A model generated the notes under the pieces. It did no database searches. It saw nothing but the letters and a program-made list of their open reading frames with translations, and was not told the origin of the DNA. 25,681 nucleotides of DNA, from the IMG/VR virus record IMGVR_UViG_3300005511_000074, positions 1 to 25,681 of that record; one strand, written 5' to 3'. Shown here one piece after another: positions 5,472 through 12,619 of this stretch. Origin of the DNA: a virus. How positions within the stretch are numbered: the stretch's first letter is position 1; the number at the start of each line of letters is the position of its first letter. Both the position numbers and the translations under genes were made by a program.

Positions 5472-6373
5472 AAGTTGGTTGTTTTCGTGAATGTGGGCGC
5501 GACTGGCAACGTAGGCAGGTTGTTTGAGTCAGTCGCACGGACCCACCCAAACGCTGCGTTAGTACCAAGTGCAACTGCGTCCGAGAATGCATTGGTGTGG
5601 CCGTCAGTCAGCGTCACAGTCACGGACATGCCGTTAGTGATCTTCTTCACGACAACGGCAATGGTGTTGGCCGTGTAGTTGGCCGTTGTCTGCGCAGTGT
5701 TCAGAACGGTCGTCCCGCCTGCTGTATAGGCGGAGTACGCGATTGAAGTAATCGCACCGTTACCGCCACCTTTACCAATGCTCGTACCACTGAACGTGAA
5801 CGTACCAAACGCGCTCAGAAACGAATTCCATGCGGTGTTCTGGGTTGTTGACGTGTTGGGGTGTGCGAGTGTCATGTACACGTAGCCACCAGTATTGAAG
5901 AATGCTGACGCACTTGCCTCTGACGCCCATGTGAACGACGCCACGCACGCGATTGCGGCACTCGCACTGGAACCCCACGCAGTAGCACGAGTGATTGTCG
6001 TATTTGCTACTGGCGTAGTGTTGGTCACGTTGGCAACATTGATAACCAGCCTGTTGGTTGAGCATGTGTTTGCCACTGACGCATACAAGGACGTTGCAGC
6101 AGCGTTCCACGTTGCACCACCGGCAATGACCGGCAGCACGGCCCCAGATGGAGCAGAGCCTGTTTGGTGTGTGTATGCGCGTGAAATGTCCGTGTACAAG
6201 TTCTGCCAGTCAGCGGCCTTGATCGGCTTACCAAACACCACTGGCGCACTTATGAGCGTCTGCCCATAGCCGAACGTCGAACCTAACGACGCAGCGCCCA
6301 TCACGGAACTGATAGTCGATTGGATCGAGTTGTAATCCGCTGCGGGAACGGCAGTTGAAACTGCTCCTGTCAT
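5468..6373 (-). CDS. Putative tail/fibre-associated virion protein, 301 aa
   Basis: Not recognised beyond general virion character. It is rich in Thr, Ala, Ser and Asn, with few charged residues. Residues 1-75 contain PIKAADWQNLYTDI, a Trp-containing helix seen in phage virion proteins; the remainder looks beta-rich (VNVANVTNTTP, GGYVYMTL, SVTVTLTDGHTNAF). It ends the long minus-strand virion transcript, right after the 503-aa fibre gene. Its TAA overlaps the TAG of the convergent HEPN-like gene, and there is no terminator between them, so virion transcripts could run antisense into that gene. Confidence 0.7.
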   Translation of the reverse strand: MTGAVSTAVPAADYNSIQSTISSVMGAASLGSTFGYGQTLISAPVVFGKPIKAADWQNLYTDISRAYTHQTGSAPSGAVLPVIAGGATWNAAATSLYASVANTCSTNRLVINVANVTNTTPVANTTITRATAWGSSASAAIACVASFTWASEASASAFFNTGGYVYMTLAHPNTSTTQNTAWNSFLSAFGTFTFSGTSIGKGGGNGAITSIAYSAYTAGGTTVLNTAQTTANYTANTIAVVVKKITNGMSVTVTLTDGHTNAFSDAVALGTNAAFGWVRATDSNNLPTLPVAPTFTKTTNF

Positions 6374-6388
6374 GATTCGTCCCCCTGA

Positions 6389-7900
6389 TTAGCTGTACAC
6401 GCCTGTCTTCGCAAACCACTTCGTTGATGAAGTGCTTACGAAGTCCACTGAGCTATTAGCGCTCAATGTCAGCGTGCCATTTGTGACGCCGTTCAGGATC
6501 GAACTGACCATGACGTAGACAATGATCGCATTCGCTGTGTCGTTAATCAGCGTTACAGTCCTACCCACGGCAGCGTTTGGCAGTACAACGCCAGAGCCAG
6601 CCGTTGAGCTAGTCACACAAGCGAGAGTGCCGCTAACCGCGTTAGACGTGGCTTGGTTATTGCCAGTCGCTGCCATAGTCGTGACAGTCGTGTAGTACGA
6701 ACCTGCGGATACCACTGGTGACGTTACAGTGCCTGTGAATGTTGGTGATGCCAACGGGGCCAATGATGTGTCTGTTGGGTGAACGTGGTCAGCACGAGCA
6801 AACTTGGTAGCAGTGCCGATTGCAGCAGTGCCGTCCATGTTTGGAGTGGTGCTGCTTGCCTGACCCAGAACAAATGCTGTGGTGGCAATCTGCGTTGTGT
6901 TCGTGTTCGCTGATGCCGTGGGAGCAGTTGGCGTACCCGTGAAAGCTGGCGACACCAGTGATGCGTAACCAACAACAGTTTGCAATGCCTGTTGCGCGTA
7001 ATACGCTGCTGAATAGAACGTACCGTCAACAGTACCGCTTGGCTGACTCGCCCATTTCTGTGCCAGTGTTGCACTGGCTGCTGCGTCGCTGGCTTGTGTA
7101 CCAGCAGTGGTAGCGCTACCTGCGGCATTGGTTGCACTGGTAGCTGCACTGGTAGCTGACAGAGTGGCACTCGCAGAAGCCGCTTCTGCTGTTGCGTCCT
7201 GATCTTGCCAACCCGTTGATGTGTAGACACGAATCTCGGGTGGTACTTTGGTTGTGTTCAGGTACTCAGCACCCACAACCAGCGGGTTGCCCTGATTGTC
7301 TACTGTTGGGTCGGTAGCGTGCGCACCCAGCCATGCTTTATTGAACGACGCAAGGCCGATGGTAAGAGCGGTTGCACTAGTTGCGGCATTGGTCGCACTG
7401 AGCGCGGCATTGTCAGCTTGAGTTGATGCTGTGGTCGCTGATGCGGCAGCTTGGGCGGCGCTGTTGGAAGCATTGATTGCTGATGTGTTTGCAGCAGTTG
7501 CAGACGTGGAGCTTGCGTTGGCGCTGTTAGCAGAGCTGTTGGCGGACGTGCTTGCGTTTGACGCACTGGTCGCTGCCTGAGTAGCACTGTTGGCTGCTGC
7601 TGTGGCGCTGTTTGCTGCATTGGTCGCCTGAGTAGCTGCCGCACTTGCACTGGTTTGTGCTTGTGCTGCATTGCTCGCTGCGTTGTTGGCTGATGCCTGT
7701 GCTTGCCCGCTGGCTGCGGTTGCCGTGTCCGCTGCCTGTACTGCGGTCTCTACGGTCGCCTCTGTGTCAGCAATGATGTTCAGCATGTCCTGCAATGTGC
7801 CGCTGAGCTGCAATGGCAGGAAGGGACCGAAGCTAGCAACGACTTGGCTTTGATCTTCCGTGAATGTGAAGATCAGTTCGTTTTCTGGTGTTGTGCTCAT
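6389..7900 (-). CDS. Tail fibre protein with long Ala/Ser/Asn heptad region, 503 aa
   Basis: Probable trimeric receptor-binding fibre. Residues 1-50 form a globular start (FTFTEDQSQVVASFGPFLP). Residues 50-180 and 238-280 are A/S/T/N-rich repeats typical of the shaft coiled coils of phage side fibres. Residues 196-230 (DPTVDNQGNPLVVGAEYLNT) form a motif common in fibre shafts. Residues 351-378 carry GTAAIGTATKFARADHVHPTD, a repeat frequent in phage fibres, followed by PTFTGTVTSP repeats. ATGA overlap with the 125-aa gene upstream. A 10-residue piece of the shaft is also found in the small protein at 2430. Confidence 0.88.
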   Translation of the reverse strand: MSTTPENELIFTFTEDQSQVVASFGPFLPLQLSGTLQDMLNIIADTEATVETAVQAADTATAASGQAQASANNAASNAAQAQTSASAAATQATNAANSATAAANSATQAATSASNASTSANSSANSANASSTSATAANTSAINASNSAAQAAASATTASTQADNAALSATNAATSATALTIGLASFNKAWLGAHATDPTVDNQGNPLVVGAEYLNTTKVPPEIRVYTSTGWQDQDATAEAASASATLSATSAATSATNAAGSATTAGTQASDAAASATLAQKWASQPSGTVDGTFYSAAYYAQQALQTVVGYASLVSPAFTGTPTAPTASANTNTTQIATTAFVLGQASSTTPNMDGTAAIGTATKFARADHVHPTDTSLAPLASPTFTGTVTSPVVSAGSYYTTVTTMAATGNNQATSNAVSGTLACVTSSTAGSGVVLPNAAVGRTVTLINDTANAIIVYVMVSSILNGVTNGTLTLSANSSVDFVSTSSTKWFAKTGVYS

Positions 7901-8274
7901 TGGCCACCCCCTTGCAACAGTGGGTTAGCCAAGAAGCGATACCAAACAGGACGAGTTGGGAGAATCGCACCAGCATCTGTGGTTGCTGCAATGAGCAACT
8001 GAACCTTACCAGTAGGCCAGGTATCAGTAGGCGCAGGATTGGCAAGCTGCACCAAGCCGTTTGTCTGCGGCAGTGCTGGGTTGGAGAGGTTCGTGACTAC
8101 AAGGTTAGAGATGAGCTTTGTTCCAGATTGATCGTAGAACGCAGCACGGATACTCCAATTGCTGTAGTCAGGTTGGTTTTTATTGAGGCCAGCATTACCA
8201 CCTGCAACGGGACCGTTTAGCTGCAACGTCCCGACGCGGTTGTATGAGCTGCCTAGAAAGAAATCGTAGGCCAT
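7897..8274 (-). CDS. Putative fibre-base virion protein, 125 aa
   Basis: Not firmly recognised. A small probably beta-sandwich protein: MAYDFFLGSSYNRVGTLQL, then DYSNWSIRAAFYDQSGTKL, a pattern reminiscent of receptor-binding baseplate proteins, and a C-terminal VQLLIAATTDAGAILPTRPVWYRF strand region. ATG at 8274 lies 2 bases beyond the HNH stop, and the gene is ATGA-coupled to the 503-aa fibre, suggesting the two work together in host recognition. Confidence 0.65.
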   Translation of the reverse strand: MAYDFFLGSSYNRVGTLQLNGPVAGGNAGLNKNQPDYSNWSIRAAFYDQSGTKLISNLVVTNLSNPALPQTNGLVQLANPAPTDTWPTGKVQLLIAATTDAGAILPTRPVWYRFLANPLLQGGGQ

Positions 8275-8276
8275 GT

Positions 8277-8774
8277 TCAGTCCACCGTTTTTGTTGTTGT
8301 TGTGAGTGGGCTGACGACAACCCCGTAATGCGCCATCTGCGCGTCTGTTACTGCTTGTGCTGCCTCTTCCTTGGTATCGAACGTACCAAGATGCTTGCGC
8401 TCTTTGCTAAGGGTGCAAGCGGCAACCCATCTCTTACTGGTCTTTGATTGATACACACCTCTATAGCCAGACTTGTTGTCCTTCCTCATGCCCGCGTTGC
8501 GGTTGTTCTCAGCAGCAGTGACGGGACGCAGGTTGCACCAACGGTTGTCTGAGCGAACACGGTTGATGTGGTCAACATATTTCTCCGGGAAAGAACCCGT
8601 CATGTAGAGGAAAGCTAGGCGGTGCGCGTAGTAGGTTTCTCGATCAATGACGATGCGAACATAGCCATGTGAAGAGACGATGCCAGCTACTTCGCCTGTG
8701 GGATGTGTGAAATGACCTGTCTCTGGGTCGTATGAAAGGAGGCTCAGTAACCTCTCTTGTGTGATGTTCTTCAT
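8277..8774 (-). CDS. HNH homing endonuclease with AP2-like domain, 165 aa
   Basis: Free-standing homing endonuclease. N-terminal HNH core: AHRLAF at 50-55, then V-D-H-I-N at 67-71 and DNRWCNLRPVT at 75-85. C-terminal AP2-type DNA-binding part: SGYRGVY at 102-108 and a Trp-containing strand through HLGTFDTKEEAAQA. I take the ATG at 8774, since the upstream extension is low quality and contains the terminator and promoter. The RBS is weak (AAGA) and lies in a 15-bp inverted repeat. The gene separates virion genes that would otherwise be adjacent, so it probably inserted with its own control region. Confidence 0.92.
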   Translation of the reverse strand: MKNITQERLLSLLSYDPETGHFTHPTGEVAGIVSSHGYVRIVIDRETYYAHRLAFLYMTGSFPEKYVDHINRVRSDNRWCNLRPVTAAENNRNAGMRKDNKSGYRGVYQSKTSKRWVAACTLSKERKHLGTFDTKEEAAQAVTDAQMAHYGVVVSPLTTTTKTVD

Positions 8775-8848
8775 TTCTTGGTTTCTCGTTCTACGAGCGC
8801 TCCAATCCGCGCTTCTGTCGTATTTAGCGAGACGAACGAACCAAGAAA
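8774..8848 (-). promoter_or_regulatory. TAAATA promoter inside a long RBS-hiding inverted repeat of the HNH gene
   Basis: The left arm (minus strand 8848-8834, TTTCTTGGTTCGTTC) pairs with the right arm 8791-8774, which includes AACCAAGAAA running up to the A of the start codon: 10 bp, a 3-base bulge, then 5 bp. GCTAAATA (8828-8821) lies in the loop. Transcripts from this box would start near 8814 and lack the left arm. Confidence 0.65.
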
Positions 8849-8869
8849 AAAGCCGCACTAGGCGGCTTT
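8849..8869 (-). terminator. Rho-independent terminator after the 101-aa gene
   Basis: On the minus strand AAAGCCGC / GCGGCTTT (8 bp) with a 5-base loop, followed by TTTTTTC. It begins 7 bases beyond the stop of the gene ending at 8876. Its T-tract overlaps the left arm of the HNH control repeat. Confidence 0.88.
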
Positions 8870-8875
8870 GGGTTA

Positions 8876-9181
8876 CTACAAGGGCTTGATCTGTGGTGGT
8901 CCACCGCATGAAAATCCGGGGTCTTCTGTGCGAACTAGGTCCGCATACCCGGGATCGTTTGGCGCGACTGGTTGCACGAAGATGGGCGCTGTCATGGTGC
9001 TTGGCATTGCACCGTCTACAAGACGCTTGATGTCGCTGACAAGCAGTTGGTTGTTCAACGATGCCAGCAATGTGTCGATGTCTTCTGCGCTGTACTGCTT
9101 CAACGTCTCTGCGAGGTCGTGCAGATCGGCAACGCTTGGGTATGTGTGCAGCGCGTTGAGCTGTTCGATTAAATCGATCAC
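8876..9181 (-). CDS. Unknown small protein, 101 aa
   Basis: Not recognised. The first 60 residues are acidic and helical (LIEQLNALHTYPSVADLHDLAETLKQYS), followed by a proline-containing tail (APIFVQPVAPNDPGYADL) ending in SCGGPPQIKPL. GTG start at 9181 with a consensus AAGGAGG site and a GTGA overlap with the GNAT-like gene, so the two are coupled. A terminator follows directly. Confidence 0.7.
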   Translation of the reverse strand: MIDLIEQLNALHTYPSVADLHDLAETLKQYSAEDIDTLLASLNNQLLVSDIKRLVDGAMPSTMTAPIFVQPVAPNDPGYADLVRTEDPGFSCGGPPQIKPL

Positions 9182-9684
9182 TTAACCTCCTTGCGCCACT
9201 TGGTTTCCTGCTTCTCGAAGTCGAAGCGAGGCGCGATCTTGTCCCACCAATCTTGATTGCTAGCGAATGTGATAGCCGCGCAGCCTGCTACCTTGGCAAG
9301 CTCGCTCAGCTCAGTGTTGAATGTCTGCATGATCGACCCTGCACCGTCCTTCTTGGTCGTGTCGTTGCTGACAGCCACCCAGATATGCAGAGCGCTTTCG
9401 TTGAAGTTGTTTGTCTTTTGCAGCACTACGAAGCCTGAACTGTCTTCGATAGCTGCATCCCTGCTGCCGTACTGCATGCCCTTGTTTGAGTCACGCATGA
9501 TCGACGTGAAAGCCAAGGTTGCATTGCCACTGCAAAGAAGCGAGAACACTTCTTCTGGCATCCAGCCGTCTGGGTTGCGCTTCTCCGCTACCATGTATTC
9601 AAGACCCGGGCGGATCAAATGCCAGTACTGGCGAATCTCGCTCTTGTCGAGAACAATCAGGTTGTTTGGTTTTGTAAGGTCCAT
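9178..9684 (-). CDS. GNAT-like acetyltransferase-fold protein, 168 aa
   Basis: Resembles the small GNAT-fold proteins often found in podovirus structural regions. N-terminal EIRQYWHLIRPGLEYMVAEK, then WMPEEVFSLLCSGNATLAF, a strand GFVVLQKTN, HIWVAVSND (residues about 102-111) where the acetyl-CoA strand would be, and a C-terminal FDFEKQETKWRKEV. The usual QxxGxG/A loop is replaced by KKDGAG, so catalytic activity is uncertain. ATG at 9684 sits 1 base past a perfect 12-bp inverted repeat holding its RBS. Substrate unknown. Confidence 0.7.
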   Translation of the reverse strand: MDLTKPNNLIVLDKSEIRQYWHLIRPGLEYMVAEKRNPDGWMPEEVFSLLCSGNATLAFTSIMRDSNKGMQYGSRDAAIEDSSGFVVLQKTNNFNESALHIWVAVSNDTTKKDGAGSIMQTFNTELSELAKVAGCAAITFASNQDWWDKIAPRFDFEKQETKWRKEVK

Positions 9685-9685
9685 T

Positions 9686-9727
9686 CCTGTCTCCCATTTT
9701 GTTATCTGGGTATTTATGGGAGACAGG
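9686..9727 (-). promoter_or_regulatory. TAAATA promoter in a perfect 12-bp RBS-hiding inverted repeat
   Basis: Minus strand: CCTGTCTCCCAT (9727-9716) and ATGGGAGACAGG (9697-9686) are perfect complements, loop of 18. CATAAATA (9718-9711) straddles the end of the left arm, and GGGAG in the right arm is the RBS of the gene at 9684. No T-tract follows, so it is not a terminator. The clearest of the series. Confidence 0.7.
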
Positions 9728-9733
9728 AAAGTG

Positions 9734-10717
9734 TCAGTACCTGCCCGGGATCAACGAGCTAGGCGTCAAGGGCAAAACACTTGGAGTAGTGCCAACGCCC
9801 ACGAGCCCCTGAGTAGGTGGCTGCATGGAGTTGTTCAGCATGTTTGTCAGCAGGTTCTGATACGTGCCCGTGGTAGTTGGCAACGCTGTTGCACCCGGCA
9901 TAGCCTGCATACCCTGTGACGGCGTTGCAATCATAGGCAGTGGTGCAGGAATGGGCATCTCATTCACACTGCCACGTCTAGCCCTCGGTGCAGACGGTAC
10001 TGATGTGGTTGTGGGTTGACCTGAGTTAGCAAGCTTCTGTGCGTTGCTTACAGCAGACAGACCGCGTTGTGCAAGCGCCATCTTCTGCGCGAACGTCATT
10101 GCACCAGTACCGAACATACCAGTTGCACCGGCTGTACTACCTGAACCCAGACCGGCACTGGTCGCAGCAGCACCGTAGCTAGGCAGGAAGCCTGTACCAC
10201 CAGCAAGCGCACCCATCGAATCGGCAGCACCTACGGTTGTACCCAACTGACCAGCAGCCATACCACCACCCAAGCCACTACCGACACCACCAGCAGCACC
10301 ACCGGCTAGACCAGTAGTGCCCGCTGCCGCAGCTCCTTCACCAGCAGCTAGACCGGCACCGGCACCGGCACCACCGCCTGCACCAGCTCCAGCACCCGCG
10401 AGCGCACCACCACTAAAGATAGTGCCCAGCACAAGGCCGATTGTGTCCGCGGGCTTGGCTTCTGCTACGTCACCAATTTGATCGATGATGCCGATCCTGC
10501 GCAGAGGGTTGATCGCCTTATCGACCTTCCCTAGCCCCTGTGTGATAGGTGCAAGGATTTGGTTCGTTGCACGAGGAATGTCCGTGCTTGTCCAGTCGGC
10601 CCATTTACCACCAGTCACCCACGAGAGCGGGTCTGTTGCCTTCTGGATAGGCTTCATGATCGCGCCGATGGGCGAGTCATGGTTAGAAGGGTCAAGCGTG
10701 TTTCCAATTGCTCCCAT
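9734..10717 (-). CDS. Gly/Ala-rich putative ejection/internal virion protein, 327 aa
   Basis: Function inferred from position and composition. Residues 1-95 are a normal soluble part with DPLSWVTGGKWADWTS. Residues 96-190 are extremely Gly/Ala-rich (LAGAGAGAGGGAGAGAG), a low-complexity hydrophobic segment that could insert into membrane. The C-terminal third is Pro/Ser/Thr-rich. AAGGGG precedes the ATG, only 9 bases after the collar-fibre gene. Similar proteins in podoviruses are packed in the capsid and help DNA entry; no signature proves it here. Confidence 0.65.
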   Translation of the reverse strand: MGAIGNTLDPSNHDSPIGAIMKPIQKATDPLSWVTGGKWADWTSTDIPRATNQILAPITQGLGKVDKAINPLRRIGIIDQIGDVAEAKPADTIGLVLGTIFSGGALAGAGAGAGGGAGAGAGLAAGEGAAAAGTTGLAGGAAGGVGSGLGGGMAAGQLGTTVGAADSMGALAGGTGFLPSYGAAATSAGLGSGSTAGATGMFGTGAMTFAQKMALAQRGLSAVSNAQKLANSGQPTTTSVPSAPRARRGSVNEMPIPAPLPMIATPSQGMQAMPGATALPTTTGTYQNLLTNMLNNSMQPPTQGLVGVGTTPSVLPLTPSSLIPGRY

Positions 10718-10726
10718 GACGACCCC

Positions 10727-11542
10727 TTAATTGTTGGAAATTTTCATCACGTAGCAGAGTGCGAAGTACGGCGGAATAACCGTGAACGCTGCGCCTGAAC
10801 CTGCGTTGTTGATGGTGACGCCTGTTGCTGCGCCGTAGATGCCAATGCCCGTACCAGCACCATAGATACCGATGTTGGAGCCTGCTGCATTGGTACCGTT
10901 CACGCCGTAAGGCCATTGACCGTAACCGTTAGCGCCACTGATGAATGACCCACCGCCGTTGTCCTGACCAGCTTGACCCCAACCACCACCGGGAATGCTG
11001 TGCGCGTGGCCGCCGTCATAGACGCTGTGTGCATGGCCGGGATCGGCAACGCTGTGCGTGTGACCTGGGTCATAGATACCGTGGTTGTGAACTGGCATGT
11101 TGGCTACAGACAGTGTGTAGCTAGTAGCACCGCCTGTTGCGCCGGGTGCATAGGTATTGCCTGCACCAACGACAAACTTGTCCGTCAGGTTTGGTGTGCC
11201 GTTTTGCCCGTTGCAGAGTGCCCAGTTAGCGCCCCATGCAGATGCGATGTTTGCCACTGAACCTGACCATAGCTTGATCGTGCCGATTGGCTCGTAGTTC
11301 TTCAACTGCTGGACGGTCACGGCATCTGTTAGTGCTACGCCGTTTGCCAAGTTGGTGAGCTGGTTGCCATTCATGGACAGGTTCTGATTGATCGTCAGAC
11401 CTGAACCGTTGGCAAGCTGTGCAATGAAAGCTGAGTGTGCTTGCAGGTACAGAGCAGCGTTGTTGCCGATTGGCTCAGTACCAGCAGGACCGTTCAGTGC
11501 GGGTGTGGTGCTGAGCTGCGAAATTGAGAGAGGTACAGACAT
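10727..11542 (-). CDS. Tail-collar domain fibre with HxH metal-binding repeats, 271 aa
   Basis: Short tail fibre or receptor-binding tip. N-terminal shaft segment LNMNGNQLTNLANGVALTDAVTVQQ-type at about 55-80 (common in fibre proteins), then the phage tail collar domain GTIKLWSGSV...WALCNGQNGTPNLTDKFVVGAG at 87-129. Residues about 147-175 hold MPVHNHG and a run of PGHTHS, PGHAHS and GGHAHS: repeated H-x-H pairs that in trimeric fibres bind iron along the axis. The end IPPYFALCYVMKI is the usual collar-fibre C-terminus. AGGA ribosome site 8 bases from the ATG. Confidence 0.92.
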   Translation of the reverse strand: MSVPLSISQLSTTPALNGPAGTEPIGNNAALYLQAHSAFIAQLANGSGLTINQNLSMNGNQLTNLANGVALTDAVTVQQLKNYEPIGTIKLWSGSVANIASAWGANWALCNGQNGTPNLTDKFVVGAGNTYAPGATGGATSYTLSVANMPVHNHGIYDPGHTHSVADPGHAHSVYDGGHAHSIPGGGWGQAGQDNGGGSFISGANGYGQWPYGVNGTNAAGSNIGIYGAGTGIGIYGAATGVTINNAGSGAAFTVIPPYFALCYVMKISNN

Positions 11543-11547
11543 GGTTC

Positions 11548-12570
11548 TTATCCTAGTGATGACATGGCAGACAGCAGACCTGCACCAGCGGTTGCACCAC
11601 CGATTGCCAAGCCCAACGGGTTCGCGTTCTGCGTTGTGTTGGTAATACCCTGCGCACCGTTACCCAATGCACCACTCAAAGCGCCCTGCAAAATGCCCAA
11701 CTGTTGGTATGGGGACATGGCTTTCTGATACCACTTCTGGTATTCAGCATTGAGCGAGTTCTGATCGGACGTTTGCTGTGCTGTACCGCCCGTGTATGCC
11801 GCGTTGAGCTGGTTGATAGTGTTCGCATCCAACTGCGGAGCGAGACCAGCAGCAGCGAGAACACGTTGCTGAGCAGTGTTGTAGTTATTGCTGTTGAGGT
11901 TCGCAGCTTGCAAGCCAGCAGACTGGTTAGCCAAGCTTGCCTGTGTGCTCAACGTTGCGTTGGTGCTAGCTGCTTGAGCCGCTGTGTTGTAGGCGTTGCC
12001 ATACATCGTTGCAGCGTTGTTTGACAGCGTAGTACCCAAATTCGCATTCGCGTTGTTGACAGCGTTCTGGTACGCGCTACCACCGAAAGCACCACTACCT
12101 GCAAACTGAGCATTCACGCCCATTGCATTTTGGTTGAACGCACGAGCGGTCTGGTCATTGGCAGCCTGTACCTGTTGTGCCAGATACGGGTTGTTCATGT
12201 CCGCATACGGGTTGTATCCCGCTTGTGCTTGTTGTGCTTGTACGGTGCCGTAGTTGTTACCACCGTTGTTAGCCATCTGTGCAACAGCACCTTTGACCTG
12301 ACCACCAACGCCCCCGCTTTGCGCGAGGTCGTTCATGCCCTGAATAGCGTTCTGCTGAGTGCTATTCATGCCGGCATAGGTCTGCCCTTGGTACTGCGGA
12401 ATCTCTTGGTTACTGAGCGCTGTACCACGGCTCAGAATGTCTTGCGCGGCAGGTTGCGCGTAGCCGGGGAGTTCCTGTGTGGTTGTTTGACTACCGCCAC
12501 CACCACCGCTAGACCCCATAGGCATGTGGTGACCAAACTTGGCCTTCTGCCTGAAAATGTAAATCGACAT
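11548..12570 (-). CDS. Gln/Asn/Ala-rich internal or ejection-type virion protein, 340 aa
   Basis: The start is followed by GSSGGGGGSQTTTQELPGY, an opening common in podovirus virion proteins encoded beside the ejection proteins. The rest is rich in Q, N and A with few charges (QAQAGYNPYADMNNPYLAQQV) and probably forms long helices. AAGGGAA precedes the ATG at 12570; an internal Met 15 codons later is an alternative start. It follows the transglycosylase gene by 49 bases. Role in DNA entry is inferred from context. Confidence 0.72.
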   Translation of the reverse strand: MSIYIFRQKAKFGHHMPMGSSGGGGGSQTTTQELPGYAQPAAQDILSRGTALSNQEIPQYQGQTYAGMNSTQQNAIQGMNDLAQSGGVGGQVKGAVAQMANNGGNNYGTVQAQQAQAGYNPYADMNNPYLAQQVQAANDQTARAFNQNAMGVNAQFAGSGAFGGSAYQNAVNNANANLGTTLSNNAATMYGNAYNTAAQAASTNATLSTQASLANQSAGLQAANLNSNNYNTAQQRVLAAAGLAPQLDANTINQLNAAYTGGTAQQTSDQNSLNAEYQKWYQKAMSPYQQLGILQGALSGALGNGAQGITNTTQNANPLGLAIGGATAGAGLLSAMSSLG

Positions 12571-12619
12571 CTTGGTTCCCTTGTTCTTATTGTTTTTTTG
12601 GGATTACTGCTGGTACTGC

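Noticed and set aside
7400-7760. Possible DNA tandem repeat in the fibre gene
   Set aside because: It is low-complexity Ala/Ser/Thr/Asn coding for a coiled-coil shaft; units are not regular at DNA level.
8775-8909. N-terminal extension of the HNH protein by 45 residues
   Set aside because: Would read through the terminator and the promoter/hairpin block and has no homing-enzyme features; ATG 8774 fits better.
9257-9919. 220-codon plus-strand frame opposite the GNAT-like gene
   Set aside because: Runs across two minus-strand genes and the inverted repeat; composition is that of an antisense shadow.
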